DNA of 64,000 nucleotides from a bacterium (GTDB taxonomy: Bacteria > UBP15 > UBA6099), in contig JAKQPS010000160.1 in NCBI GenBank assembly GCA_029564595.1, positions 62,001-126,000 on the forward strand, written 5' to 3'. The notes under the pieces were generated by a model that was not told where the DNA came from, made no database searches, and saw nothing but the letters and a program-made list of their open reading frames with translations. The translations under genes were made by a program, and so were the position numbers. This document shows positions 1-8,270 of the stretch, one piece after another. Within the stretch, counting starts at the first letter, position 1; every line of letters begins with the position of its first letter.

Positions 1-2207
1 GTATTGAAAAAGTACCACCACTGATAATACAACTTGATGGAGATAGCGAACCAATTGAAATTGATATATCGAATGATGAAATATGGGAGAATATTAAAGA
101 TAAAGTAAGACAAGCAGCAATAGAAGGTAGTGATTATGTTGAAATAATACCGAAACATTTTGTACCTATTAATCAATTGCCCGAAGAACTTGTTTCAGCG
201 ATTGATAAATACAATAATGAAAACAATAAAGATAAGAGAAAAATATATTCATTGATTATTAAGAATAACGTTTATTCACTTGAATGTGGAGACCAGACAT
301 TAATTAAATGTGAGGAATGTCAAATATTTACTACACCACCTACTAGTATAGCTAATGGCGTGAAATTGTATCAGCATCAGCTTGAAGGCTATTCGAGAAT
401 GTATTGGATTACACAGAATATAACTGACCCATTAAAAGGCTTTTTATTGGCTGATGACATGGGGTTAGGAAAGACATTACAGGTTATATGTGTATTAGCA
501 AAAAATATATCACAGGGTATTGAGGGTAAACATCTTTTAGTCGCGCCAATATCGTTACTAGAGAATTGGAATAGTGAAATAACGAGATATTACCCCGGAG
601 TATTTTCTACATATTGGCTACCAGGAAAGCATTTTAACCCTGATATGATTAAAAATAATACAATAGTAATGACATCTTATGAAACTTTGAGAGAACGGCA
701 ACTTGAATTAGGAAAAATACCATGGCAAACAATGATTATTGATGAAGCACAGAAAACAAAGAATGTAAATACTCGTATTTCTAATGCAATAAAAGCTATG
801 AAAGCAAAAAATAAATTTGCCCTTACAGGAACGCCAATAGAAAACTCATTTTCAGAATTGTGGAATATTCTTGATTTTGTTCAGCCTGGATATTTAGGGT
901 CATTAAAAGAATTTCATAAAAAGTATATATTGCCATGGAAAAATGCATCAAACGAACAAAAAGTGGTATTATCATCTTCGCTTCAAAATGATATAAAACC
1001 ATTGTTTTTAAGAAGAAATAAAGTAGATGTTCTTAATGACCTTCCAAAAAAACATTTACAAACAGTAAGAGTAGGAATGGGAGAACTACAGAAGCAATAT
1101 TATCATGAAGAAATCATAAAATACAACCGAGATATTAACACAAATATGATAGGAACAATATTACGACTGATTGCCATATGCAGTCATCCAGCATTAATTT
1201 ATGAAACAATGAATGATTTCAAAAAATGGATTGAAGATTGTCCAAAAATGAAATTAACGATCGATATACTTAAACAAATAAAGAAAAAAGACGAAAAAGC
1301 TTTGATATTTACTCGTTTTAGAAAATTGCAGATGATGATGAAAATTATAATAGAAAACATATTTGGTATTAATGCTTATGTTATAAATGGTCAGACTCCT
1401 CCTAATAAGCGACAAGAAATAGTTGATACATTTTCTAACACACCCAATTTTAATGTTTTAATATTAGGACCTAGAGCTGCAGGATTTGGGTTGAATATAG
1501 TAGCTGCAAACCATGTTGTATTTTACACAAGAGAATGGAATCCTGCTGTAGAATCGCAAGCAATTGACAGGACATATAGGATTGGGCAAAAAAAAGACGT
1601 ATACGTATATTATCCATTTGTATCAGATAGTTCATTTATAACTGTTGAGGAAAAGATTCACCAACTATTACAGCAAAAAATGGAACTACAAACTTCTATT
1701 GGAATAATGCCTCAATCAGATATTACTTTGACATCAAATGATTTTATAGAAATACTTAAAAAAGAGCATCATGAGGATGATGCTCGTATTTTAAATATTA
1801 GCGATATTGACAAACTAGGGTGGGAATATTTGGAGAGAACTGGGAAGGTAATATTTGAGCGTAAAGGATATAAAGTTAATTTTACACCTAAGACGGGTGA
1901 CGCAGGTATAGATCTTGTGTGTAGGAATTTGGATAGCAAAACAGGCGTTTTAGTTCAATCAAAACATAGGACTGATAGCAGTGGAAGAAGCATAGGTAAC
2001 GATGCTGTTCAACAAGTTGTTGCAGGTAAAAAATACTATCAGGACAGAGATAGCTACATTTATAAAGAATTATATGTTATCACTAATGGTGAATTTACTT
2101 CTTCAGCTAAACGTTTAGCAAGATCAAATGGAGTAAAATTGATTGGACGGCAGATGCTTCAAAGAATGCTCGCAGAATATCAAATAAAGTTGTATGAAGT
2201 ATTATAA
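1..2207 (+). CDS. SNF2-family helicase with C-terminal Mrr-like nuclease domain (5' partial)
   Basis: The reading frame is open from position 3 with no stop, so the gene starts left of the window; at least 734 residues are visible. SNF2 motifs appear in order: Walker A (DDMGLGKT, near nt 455), a DEAQ box in place of DEGH (near 750), the TGTPIENSFSELW motif (near 830), then the second RecA lobe with KALIFTRF (near 1300) and AIDRTYRIGQ (near 1575). The last ~150 residues carry GDAGID, a spaced QSKH and a terminal RxGVKLIGR stretch, matching the PD-(D/E)xK core of Mrr-type restriction endonucleases. It is probably a DNA translocase-nuclease acting on foreign DNA. Helicase plus Mrr-like nuclease also describes ZorD of Zorya defence, but no other Zorya gene is visible. 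Family-level confidence is high; system-level confidence is low. Confidence 0.85.
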   Translation, partial: IEKVPPLIIQLDGDSEPIEIDISNDEIWENIKDKVRQAAIEGSDYVEIIPKHFVPINQLPEELVSAIDKYNNENNKDKRKIYSLIIKNNVYSLECGDQTLIKCEECQIFTTPPTSIANGVKLYQHQLEGYSRMYWITQNITDPLKGFLLADDMGLGKTLQVICVLAKNISQGIEGKHLLVAPISLLENWNSEITRYYPGVFSTYWLPGKHFNPDMIKNNTIVMTSYETLRERQLELGKIPWQTMIIDEAQKTKNVNTRISNAIKAMKAKNKFALTGTPIENSFSELWNILDFVQPGYLGSLKEFHKKYILPWKNASNEQKVVLSSSLQNDIKPLFLRRNKVDVLNDLPKKHLQTVRVGMGELQKQYYHEEIIKYNRDINTNMIGTILRLIAICSHPALIYETMNDFKKWIEDCPKMKLTIDILKQIKKKDEKALIFTRFRKLQMMMKIIIENIFGINAYVINGQTPPNKRQEIVDTFSNTPNFNVLILGPRAAGFGLNIVAANHVVFYTREWNPAVESQAIDRTYRIGQKKDVYVYYPFVSDSSFITVEEKIHQLLQQKMELQTSIGIMPQSDITLTSNDFIEILKKEHHEDDARILNISDIDKLGWEYLERTGKVIFERKGYKVNFTPKTGDAGIDLVCRNLDSKTGVLVQSKHRTDSSGRSIGNDAVQQVVAGKKYYQDRDSYIYKELYVITNGEFTSSAKRLARSNGVKLIGRQMLQRMLAEYQIKLYEVL

Positions 2208-2749
2208 TCGTAATAAATTAATGAGCGTAAATTATTAATAGAAATCATGGCAACAAGATTAAAATATAGCGATATAAGACCATATTTATTTGAATTGTAC
2301 ATCTTCAGCGATATGAGAATCGGAAAAAAGTGACAGGGTAGGCTTTTCAACGCAAATTTCGTCTGAATCAGATGAAAAGCCAACGTCCAAACCGACAAAA
2401 ACGTCTTTACCAATAAAAATGTACTGAATCGATCATCCGCACTGCCGCTGGACAGTCTCGAAAATTACGCAACTCTCCTAACCTTCTCGACCAAGCCCCT
2501 GAACAAAACCGTTATATAATATTTCCGAACTCTCCATTACGACAAAATGGACATGCCCTGTGCAAATAATATATCGTGCCTGTCGACCTGTATAACCTAG
2601 CAGAGGCTGTGCGCGAGAAACGACACTGACCTGTGTCTTTTCGAAAAAACCCGGAGTTGCGCTATCTTTAGCTGAAACCATATTGTGCTTTCTGTCGGTT
2701 TTTATGCATAATTGATGAAGTGGCAAATAAATGCTTTACGGAGAATACA
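2208..2749. other. Gene-poor gap with left copy of a 58-bp repeat
   Basis: No convincing gene is seen on either strand; the short minus-strand frames lack ribosome sites and family features. The left copy of the 58-bp direct repeat lies at 2417-2474. The next gene begins at 2750. Confidence 0.5.
2417..2474 (+). repeat. 58-bp direct repeat, left copy
   Basis: The first 29 bp (2417-2445) are identical to 3673-3701. The next 29 bp align without gaps, sharing TCxCGAAAAT and a terminal GCAACT. A shorter shared string, AATCAGATGAAAA, lies near both copies (about 2378 and 3761). The two copies bracket the DGxHR-metalloprotease gene. Confidence 0.8.
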
Positions 2750-3601
2750 ATGACAATGAGTCGCGCACAAAAAATGGTTAAAGAGTATCTATTAGAAGAA
2801 GGAGGCCACAAGCCTGGATCAAGAACGCGCATACCAGATATTATTGACGAAATAGAAATCAACCCAGAAATTGCTCGGCAGATGCTAAAATGCCAACCAG
2901 AAAAGAAAAGAAGGCTGAACCGCATTTTACTATTGACTTTGAAGAAGGCTATTACAGAAGGTGAAGATGTTTGTTTCATTTATCCAATTATTTTTAACAA
3001 TTGGAAACTTATGGATGGTATTCATCGGCTTCAAGCATGCGCGGACACAAATATTTCTTTTAAGACCAGTATCCGTTTTTTATATAACAAAGAATATAAA
3101 AGAGTGTTTGACTCTGACAGGGATCTTTACACAAGAGAATTATTAGAACATCTACTAAATATTCCTCTCATGTTAAAATTGACCGAAAAAAAGATGGAAA
3201 AACAATGGCGTATACTTCAGAAAGCCATGAAAGAATTTCTCAACAGACTTCCAGATGACCCACTTAAGGATTTATGGAAGACCAGAGAATGGTACAAATT
3301 TGATGTAATAATGGGTATCTGGGGCTCATGTGTGCATTTTTCGGATTTGAGGTGCGTGGACATAAATCTATTACCAGCCTCGTTGGATCAAAAGGTTTCT
3401 ACAATAATTGGGATCATCGCGCATGAATTTGCTCATTCTTTTATTGGGCCTCAAGAAGTATGCGTCGACGATGCTGATGCTATCATTGAGAGCCATGAAA
3501 ATAATGAGGACGATGCAGATGAACTTGTATGTGAATGGGGTTTTGCCAAGGAAATGGAGGAGGCAAGAAACGCTAAAGACAGAACCCAATTAAAAAAATA
3601 A
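2750..3601 (+). CDS. DGxHR (ParB-like) protein fused to HExxH metalloprotease motif
   Basis: A 283-residue protein starting at ATG 2750, six bases after CGGAG; a GTG at 2720 would add ten residues without a ribosome site. The N-terminal half holds MDGIHRLQAC (residues ~97-106), the signature of ParB/Srx-fold and phage DGQHR proteins. The C-terminal half holds HEFAH (residues ~222-226), a zincin zinc-binding motif, followed ~30 residues later by an acidic stretch EDDADELVCEWG that could supply the third ligand. No signal peptide or membrane segment is present, so it should be cytoplasmic. I know of no named family combining both halves; the function is unknown. It stands alone between the SNF2 gene and the lipoprotein, flanked by 58-bp direct repeats. 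Confidence 0.7.
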   Translation: MTMSRAQKMVKEYLLEEGGHKPGSRTRIPDIIDEIEINPEIARQMLKCQPEKKRRLNRILLLTLKKAITEGEDVCFIYPIIFNNWKLMDGIHRLQACADTNISFKTSIRFLYNKEYKRVFDSDRDLYTRELLEHLLNIPLMLKLTEKKMEKQWRILQKAMKEFLNRLPDDPLKDLWKTREWYKFDVIMGIWGSCVHFSDLRCVDINLLPASLDQKVSTIIGIIAHEFAHSFIGPQEVCVDDADAIIESHENNEDDADELVCEWGFAKEMEEARNAKDRTQLKK

Positions 3602-3672
3602 TATATTGAATGATTTCTGTTGGCTGAATGGGAAAACCTATTGTTATAGATAATATTATTCTTTATTCTTTG

Positions 3673-3730
3673 AAATGTACTGAATCGATCATCCGCACTG
3701 CGCCTATCCGGTCACGAAAATCGAGCAACT
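3673..3730 (+). repeat. 58-bp direct repeat, right copy
   Basis: Right partner of 2417-2474: 29 bp perfect, then 29 bp of partial identity ending in GCAACT. The copies are 1256 bp apart, start to start, in the same orientation. Confidence 0.8.
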
Positions 3731-3850
3731 GGAAAATATATACTTCCGCCCAATCAGATGAAAAAGCTTAATCCTTATGCGGCTATATTGGCTGATATGT
3801 CGTTTATGGCTGATTATCGATATTGGTGAAGATGTAAAAATACTTTTTTA

Positions 3851-3879
3851 TTGACATATGGTTTTATGTGTGATAAATT
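3851..3879 (+). promoter_or_regulatory. Sigma-70-type promoter for lipoprotein
   Basis: TTGACA (3851-3856), a 17-bp spacer and TAAATT (3874-3879) give a near-consensus promoter. Transcription should begin near 3886, leaving about 90 nt of leader before the lipoprotein. Confidence 0.6.
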
Positions 3880-3916
3880 CGCATCGATATTTCAAGTTGT
3901 TTTTAGGAGAAAACTG

Positions 3917-3979
3917 TTGAAGTGTAGATGTATGAGAGTTGGTTGGAAATTTGCACAATTTAAGGGGATTAGATTATGA
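3917..3979 (+). CDS. 20-codon leader peptide overlapping lipoprotein start
   Basis: A TTG codon at 3917 sits seven bases after AGGAG (3905-3909) and opens a 20-codon frame whose TGA (3977-3979) overlaps the downstream ATG (3976) as ATGA. The peptide is basic (MKCRCMRVGW...). The geometry suggests translational coupling to the lipoprotein. There is no homology support, and the start is non-ATG. Confidence 0.35.
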   Translation: MKCRCMRVGWKFAQFKGIRL

Positions 3980-4566
3980 TTAAAATTTTCAAAGCAATAT
4001 GTCTTTTCATCGTAGCTTTATTTTTTTTACAAGGATGTGCAAACAAAGTGAGTGATATTTCAATTGATTCATCTGATGAATCTAACAAAATTCAAATTGA
4101 AGGTGACCGCCAGCAAATTGATGCAGTTAGAAATGGTGTATTAGAGCAAATAGATGGTTCTCTAACAGTAAAGAATGCTTTGGAAAATTATGTTTCATAT
4201 TCAGCAGCCAGATGGACGACAGAGCAAGATAGTCAGGGTCGAAAATACGTTGTGTTTTTTGGTTTTATTGAAAACGATCCAGATAAATGCAAAGAAAAAT
4301 ATCCAGATATCGACGTAGAAAATCTTGAACTCTGCGAGAACACTATTACTAAAGTGAACAAATTCATGTTTTTGTTAAATGCAGATATGACAAGTTTTAC
4401 TTATCAAGGCGGCATCGCTTATTGTGCATGCATAGATGAGTCACAAACAGATGATAGTGAGCAGGATATACTCAAAGTATATAAAAATGAAGAAAGTTAT
4501 TCATTCTGCACAAAGGGAATATTTTTATTAGATTCACATGTTTGCACACTTAATGAATCTAATTGA
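3976..4566 (+). CDS. Putative lipoprotein
   Basis: A 196-residue protein with a type II signal peptide: basic MIKIFK, a hydrophobic core, and lipobox LQGC with the lipidated cysteine at position 21. The residue after the cysteine is Ala, so outer-membrane sorting is plausible. The mature part is acidic, carries six or more cysteines (paired clusters such as CACID near the C-terminus) and has no recognised domain. A near-consensus promoter at 3851-3879 and a coupled leader peptide precede it. As a lone AT-rich lipoprotein on an integrative element it could act in surface exclusion or host interaction, but this is only a guess from context. Confidence 0.7.
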   Translation: MIKIFKAICLFIVALFFLQGCANKVSDISIDSSDESNKIQIEGDRQQIDAVRNGVLEQIDGSLTVKNALENYVSYSAARWTTEQDSQGRKYVVFFGFIENDPDKCKEKYPDIDVENLELCENTITKVNKFMFLLNADMTSFTYQGGIAYCACIDESQTDDSEQDILKVYKNEESYSFCTKGIFLLDSHVCTLNESN

Positions 4567-5168
4567 CATTTAAAATTATATTGATTTCACTTTGGCCCAC
4601 CGAAATAATGTTCAATGCTTTTATAATCGTCCACGTTCGACAAGTCTACGATAATGTTCACCAAGGACGGTAAGCTTACACAATTTGCTTTCCATCGCTG
4701 CGTGCCACATGTGTGGCGCACCCACTGGAACAACGAGGTTTACCCTATTGTATTTTTGAAGCACTGCAATATTGCACTATATCGGAATAAGAAGCGTCTT
4801 CCCTTTATGTGATAAAACGCCTAAAGGCATCTCTGTTTGATCTTTGCTGAAAAACTCATTAAATATAATTAGATCAGAAGAAAACGTAATCTAAAATAAA
4901 CTTTGATCAGCGGCGTGCACACGATTTTAACATCCAATATCGTTGCTGATAAAATACAAAAACGTATAAAATCATTCCGGTCAGTACAGTTTGAAAGTTG
5001 AGCACGTAATATCTATATAGATCATCGTTTTCCATGTTTTATCATAGACATCCATATAGAATCAATGTGTTTCATCGCACCTGCCCAACGCCTCTATACG
5101 CTTTTCCTCGCGCCTCTCTATATATATTAAATCTTGAAATCAAACTGAAGTTACAAGGGAGACCCCCG
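4567..5168. other. Non-coding gap
   Basis: No convincing gene is seen. A 12-bp perfect palindrome TGCAATATTGCA lies at 4765-4776. No clear terminator follows the lipoprotein gene. Base composition shifts upward at the right end, where the recombinase block begins. Confidence 0.45.
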
Positions 5169-5354
5169 ATGATTTTATCCGATTTTAACCTAGAGCGATT
5201 TATCGAAAAAACGCCGGTGACCGCAGTAATCAGCCTGTTCAGAACAATAGGGCTGCTGGAAAAGCATGAAGCAAGCTACCTATACGCCCTAGATAGAGAA
5301 GATTTTGTAGAAGAAATACTGGCTCTAGCGGGAAGCTACGATACGAAGCATTAA
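5169..5354 (+). CDS. Small protein upstream of serine recombinase
   Basis: A 61-residue protein from ATG 5169, preceded by AGGGAG. A longer frame back to 5034 reads through sequence without coding character or ribosome site. It is largely helical and acidic (e.g. TPVTAVISLFRTIGLLEKHE), with no membrane segment. It ends 15 bp before the recombinase, whose AGGAAAGGAG ribosome site lies in that gap, so the two are probably co-transcribed. The function is unknown; a recombination accessory or regulator is possible by position. Confidence 0.55.
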   Translation: MILSDFNLERFIEKTPVTAVISLFRTIGLLEKHEASYLYALDREDFVEEILALAGSYDTKH

Positions 5355-5369
5355 AAGGAAAGGAGTCTC

Positions 5370-6059
5370 ATGAAAAAAACCATTGGCTACATCAGGGTCA
5401 GCACAGAGGAACAGGCGCGAGAGGGAATCAGTCTGGACAATCAGCGAAGCAAGATAGACCTTTATTGTCGCATTAACGATTTTGAACTGGTCGGAATCGA
5501 GTCAGACGAAGGAATCAGTGGAAAAGACCTGAACCGCCCCGGAGTGAAGCGAATTCTGGACATGGCGAAGAACAGGCAAATTGATTCAATCGTGATTTAC
5601 AAATTGGATAGATTATTTCGAAACACCACAGACGCGCTGACGACCGCAACCATGCTGGACAAGAAAGGGATCGCGCTGCACAGCATCTGCGAAAAGCTTG
5701 ACACACAATCTGCAATCGGAAAATTCTTCTTCACCTTGGTAGCCAGTTTAGCCGAGATGGAAAGGAACATCATTTCAGAAAGAACCGCAGATGCCATGCA
5801 ATCGATGAAAGCAAGCGGTAAATCAACAGGCGTGGCTCCGTACGGATTTAGATTGAGCTCTGACGGCATTCACCTTGAGCCTGACGAGGCCGAACAAGTA
5901 ATCACAGGACTAATCGTGAAATTAAGAAGTCGGCTCTACACCTATCAGGGCATAGCTGACGAACTAAACGAGAAAGGCTACAGGAACCGTAAAGGAAACA
6001 TCTGGCGGCCTCAGTATGTGCGCGGCGTCTACATAGCAGTAAGAGGACGAGATTTATAG
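5370..6059 (+). CDS. Serine site-specific recombinase
   Basis: A 229-residue resolvase/invertase-family protein with a strong ribosome site (AGGAAAGGAG) before ATG 5370. The catalytic domain begins with IGYIRVSTEEQ (nucleophile Ser11), followed by YKLDRLFRN and SLAEMERNIISERT. After the catalytic domain (~1-140) comes the start of the Recombinase domain (GVAPYGF, then YQGIADELNEKGYRNRKGNIW). It is longer than small resolvases (~185 aa) but much shorter than large serine integrases (450 aa or more) and lacks the zinc ribbon, so it is either a mid-sized invertase-like enzyme or a truncated integrase. It may have mobilised the 5.1-9.7 kb block before or after the outer tyrosine-integrase element formed. 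Confidence 0.88.
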   Translation: MKKTIGYIRVSTEEQAREGISLDNQRSKIDLYCRINDFELVGIESDEGISGKDLNRPGVKRILDMAKNRQIDSIVIYKLDRLFRNTTDALTTATMLDKKGIALHSICEKLDTQSAIGKFFFTLVASLAEMERNIISERTADAMQSMKASGKSTGVAPYGFRLSSDGIHLEPDEAEQVITGLIVKLRSRLYTYQGIADELNEKGYRNRKGNIWRPQYVRGVYIAVRGRDL

Positions 6060-6168
6060 TCACATTTTAATCTATGGGAACCCGCTGGTTAAACCAAAGG
6101 CTGTAAAACAAGCTTCAAACCCCGAAAACAACTTAACAAAACCCAAATCAGAGAGGAGGTGAATCAGC

Positions 6169-6519
6169 TTGGAGTTTCAAAGTTTTGACACATGGGATGA
6201 AATGATGGCCGCAATCGAAAAAGCCAGAGTGGCTGCTGACGGCAGGGTGAAAGAGTGGCAGTCGGCAATCAAGACAGGGGCCTGTTACATTCAGGCGACT
6301 GAATATGGATTCTTCATATTCGGAGAGATACTGGATGCGGACGATGCTTTCTACAAATCTCAGGAGGGAAGAAACTACAGGCTATGTCGGGCATATTCGG
6401 TTGCTTGTCCTGACGGAGAAAGCGGCGATGTGCATGTAAGCGTCATAACGGCGGTGATCAGCAGGGAACTATTTGAAGCAGCAAAAAGCAAGGGCTGGAA
6501 CATAGAGCCACAGGAATAA
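6169..6519 (+). CDS. Hypothetical protein
   Basis: A 116-residue protein starting with TTG at 6169, seven bases after GAGGAGGTG. No family is recognised. It contains repeated aromatic/acidic segments (ATEYGFFIFGEILDADD) compatible with a small alpha/beta fold, and no signal peptide or membrane helix. It lies at the head of a short same-strand run with the next two genes, ending in the DUF932-like protein, a setting typical of plasmid and phage accessory genes. Confidence 0.6.
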   Translation: MEFQSFDTWDEMMAAIEKARVAADGRVKEWQSAIKTGACYIQATEYGFFIFGEILDADDAFYKSQEGRNYRLCRAYSVACPDGESGDVHVSVITAVISRELFEAAKSKGWNIEPQE

Positions 6520-6561
6520 CAAGTTTATCCATAATTTTAAAAAGGACAGAAAAGAGGACGC

Positions 6562-6750
6562 ATGAAAGATTCAAGAGAAAGGATAATCGAATTCATCGAG
6601 AACGAGAACGCTTTTCAAGTCATGGGCGAACTCAAGAAGCAAGGGCTGATCACCAAAGAAGACATCACAGCAGCAACGCTGATGGACAGGAAAGGGTGGC
6701 TGAAGTTCATGAAAGAAAAAGCCGGGGTACTCGATGACGAGGAGGGCTGA
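6562..6750 (+). CDS. Small hypothetical protein
   Basis: A 62-residue, charged, mostly helical protein from ATG 6562 with AGAGGA as ribosome site. It has no cysteines, membrane segment or recognised domain. Its stop lies five bases before the next gene's ATG (6755), and the GAGGAGGG ribosome site for that gene is inside its last codons, so the two are translationally linked. The function is unknown. Confidence 0.6.
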   Translation: MKDSRERIIEFIENENAFQVMGELKKQGLITKEDITAATLMDRKGWLKFMKEKAGVLDDEEG

Positions 6751-6754
6751 AAGA

Positions 6755-7687
6755 ATGGATTCAAGGATAAAGAGCATGGCTAGAAAAGTTCAGCGTCAAT
6801 CAAGCGACAGGCGCGACGAGGTCGAACCCGCAACCGCCATGCGCCATGAGCAGTCAGGATTCACTTTCAACAAACAGGCGATAAGAACGACCAGAATCGC
6901 CGCCGCGCAGCTTTGCTCTCTTGCCGGATTGCCTGTTAGGGTCTATGACAAGCTATCGCCAGAACAACGGCCCGCCACGTTCAATGAATTGTTTTCAAAT
7001 CTTGGCGACAGGCATCTGATGTTCAGGTTCAAAGGCGATCAGCTTCTTGGCGTGGTAAGCCCTAACTACCAGAAGATAGATAACGATGTGCTCATGGTTG
7101 TTGTGCGGCGCGCCTTTTCAGTTCTAAAGCTGGTTCCTGTCACCACAATATTAAGCCCTGAGTACAGTTTCATTCGCCTGATACCTGAAGGTCAGTCAGC
7201 GTCAAGCCGTGAACTGACCCCGTGTATGACTGTGGCAAACAGTGAAATAGGGCTATCAGCTTTCAGAATCATGGCAGGTGTGTTTCGTATGGTTTGCGGG
7301 AACGGCCTGATAGTGGAAGAAAAGCAAAGAGACTGGCGCTGGGTTCATTATGGCTCAGATGTCGAAGTCAAACCAAACCTGTCAGAAGTTATGTATGTTG
7401 CAAACAGGCACGTCAGGCTCATGGATGGAACGAAGGGCAGATACCTTAATGTGGAGCAGAAGATTGCTCTAGCGAATTCGATAAAGAGGGACTTAGGGGT
7501 CAAGGTGGGCAACGCTTTTACAGAGGCGGCAAACAGGGACTATTACGGAGGAAGAGACTGGTACTGTGCGATTAATGCGCTCACTCATGCGGCTCAATTG
7601 TTTCAGCCTCTCAAGCAGACCGAGATCGAGGAGTATTCAGGGCGCATTCTGGCTGGAAGCATCTTTAACGGGTTTGAAACAAATTAA
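6755..7687 (+). CDS. DUF932-like plasmid/phage protein
   Basis: A 310-residue protein resembling the DUF932 / phage-plasmid-like family common on mobile elements. Recognisable blocks are the RFKGDQLLGVVSPNYQKIDNDV segment (~residues 93-114), IRLIPEGQ, the GLSAFRIMAGVFRMVCGNGL core (~175-194) and a C-terminal helical segment. Start 6755 has GAGGAGGG nine bases upstream; an in-frame ATG at 6734 overlaps the previous gene and has no good site. The biochemical function of the family is not established. It closes a short operon with the two small genes before it. Confidence 0.7.
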   Translation: MDSRIKSMARKVQRQSSDRRDEVEPATAMRHEQSGFTFNKQAIRTTRIAAAQLCSLAGLPVRVYDKLSPEQRPATFNELFSNLGDRHLMFRFKGDQLLGVVSPNYQKIDNDVLMVVVRRAFSVLKLVPVTTILSPEYSFIRLIPEGQSASSRELTPCMTVANSEIGLSAFRIMAGVFRMVCGNGLIVEEKQRDWRWVHYGSDVEVKPNLSEVMYVANRHVRLMDGTKGRYLNVEQKIALANSIKRDLGVKVGNAFTEAANRDYYGGRDWYCAINALTHAAQLFQPLKQTEIEEYSGRILAGSIFNGFETN

Positions 7688-7807
7688 CTCGGCTATGTAG
7701 CGTCAGCAATAACGAGGCGGACAAAACAGATTTCAGCGTAGTGTCAGACGAGAAAAGGTCAGTGTCGTGGAATATGTTGGATAACTCAAAAAAACGGAGG
7801 ATTAAGC

Positions 7808-7888
7808 ATGGCTAACAAGGTAATCAACATAATTGGAGAAATCGTGAAAATCGCAATCGAGTTCGTGGTCAATAGAAGGTCGAAGTAG
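7808..7888 (+). CDS. 26-aa hydrophobic peptide
   Basis: ATG 7808 follows GGAGG (7795-7799) at eight bases and opens a 26-codon frame. The peptide is an amphipathic/hydrophobic helix (KVINIIGEIVKIAIEFVV) with a basic tail NRRSK. A rho-independent terminator follows at 7952-7977, so a short dedicated transcript is plausible. It resembles type I toxin or leader peptides in size and character, but no antisense RNA has been identified. Confidence 0.45.
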   Translation: MANKVINIIGEIVKIAIEFVVNRRSK

Positions 7889-7951
7889 GGGCTGATGCAG
7901 TATCCGGCCTTCAACAATCAAGCGATAATAAATGAGGGCGCAACACTTCTT

Positions 7952-7977
7952 AACCCGGCTATTGACCGGTTTTTTTT
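7952..7977 (+). terminator. Rho-independent terminator
   Basis: AACC(C)GG pairs with CCGGTT around a seven-base loop and is followed by a run of eight T residues. It ends the plus-strand block that includes the 26-aa peptide. Confidence 0.6.
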
Positions 7978-8002
7978 CACTTAAACTTCTATTATCAGAA
8001 AA

Positions 8003-8040
8003 TGGAGGTTTCCAAGTAAAAATAGTGGAGGTTTCCAAGT
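8003..8040 (+). repeat. Two 15-bp direct repeats, 23-bp period
   Basis: TGGAGGTTTCCAAGT occurs at 8003-8017 and 8026-8040. The 23-bp spacing is close to two helical turns, compatible with an iteron-like or regulator-binding pair. Confidence 0.7.
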
Positions 8041-8139
8041 GGCATTTAAGTAAATATGAATATGTGCAAAACGAGATTTATCGATTCATTGGATTATATT
8101 AAAACCATTTCTTTTTATTTACTATTTCATCCACATCTC

Positions 8140-8162
8140 GTATGGATGTCTTTTATCCATAC
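8140..8162. repeat. Short perfect inverted repeat
   Basis: GTATGGAT and ATCCATAC are perfect 8-bp arms around a seven-base centre, without a following T run. It may be a protein-binding site downstream of the primase gene. Confidence 0.5.
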
Positions 8163-8270
8163 AGGTGTGAAATACACTTTTTGTTCATTACTTGTTGGTT
8201 GTCTTTTATTCATTGAACTACAGGCGTAATATAGATGAAACAACATAACAGGAAACCTATAAACTGAGAG

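Larger units (their letters stand above)
7889..8270. other. AT-rich intergenic region between convergent genes
   Basis: Holds a terminator (7952-7977), two 15-bp direct repeats (8003-8040) and a short perfect inverted repeat (8140-8162). No gene is seen. It separates the plus-strand accessory block from the minus-strand primase. Confidence 0.5.

Noticed and set aside
5034-5168. N-terminal extension of the small protein before the recombinase
   Set aside because: The AGGGAG-associated ATG at 5169 fits better; the upstream part shows no coding character.
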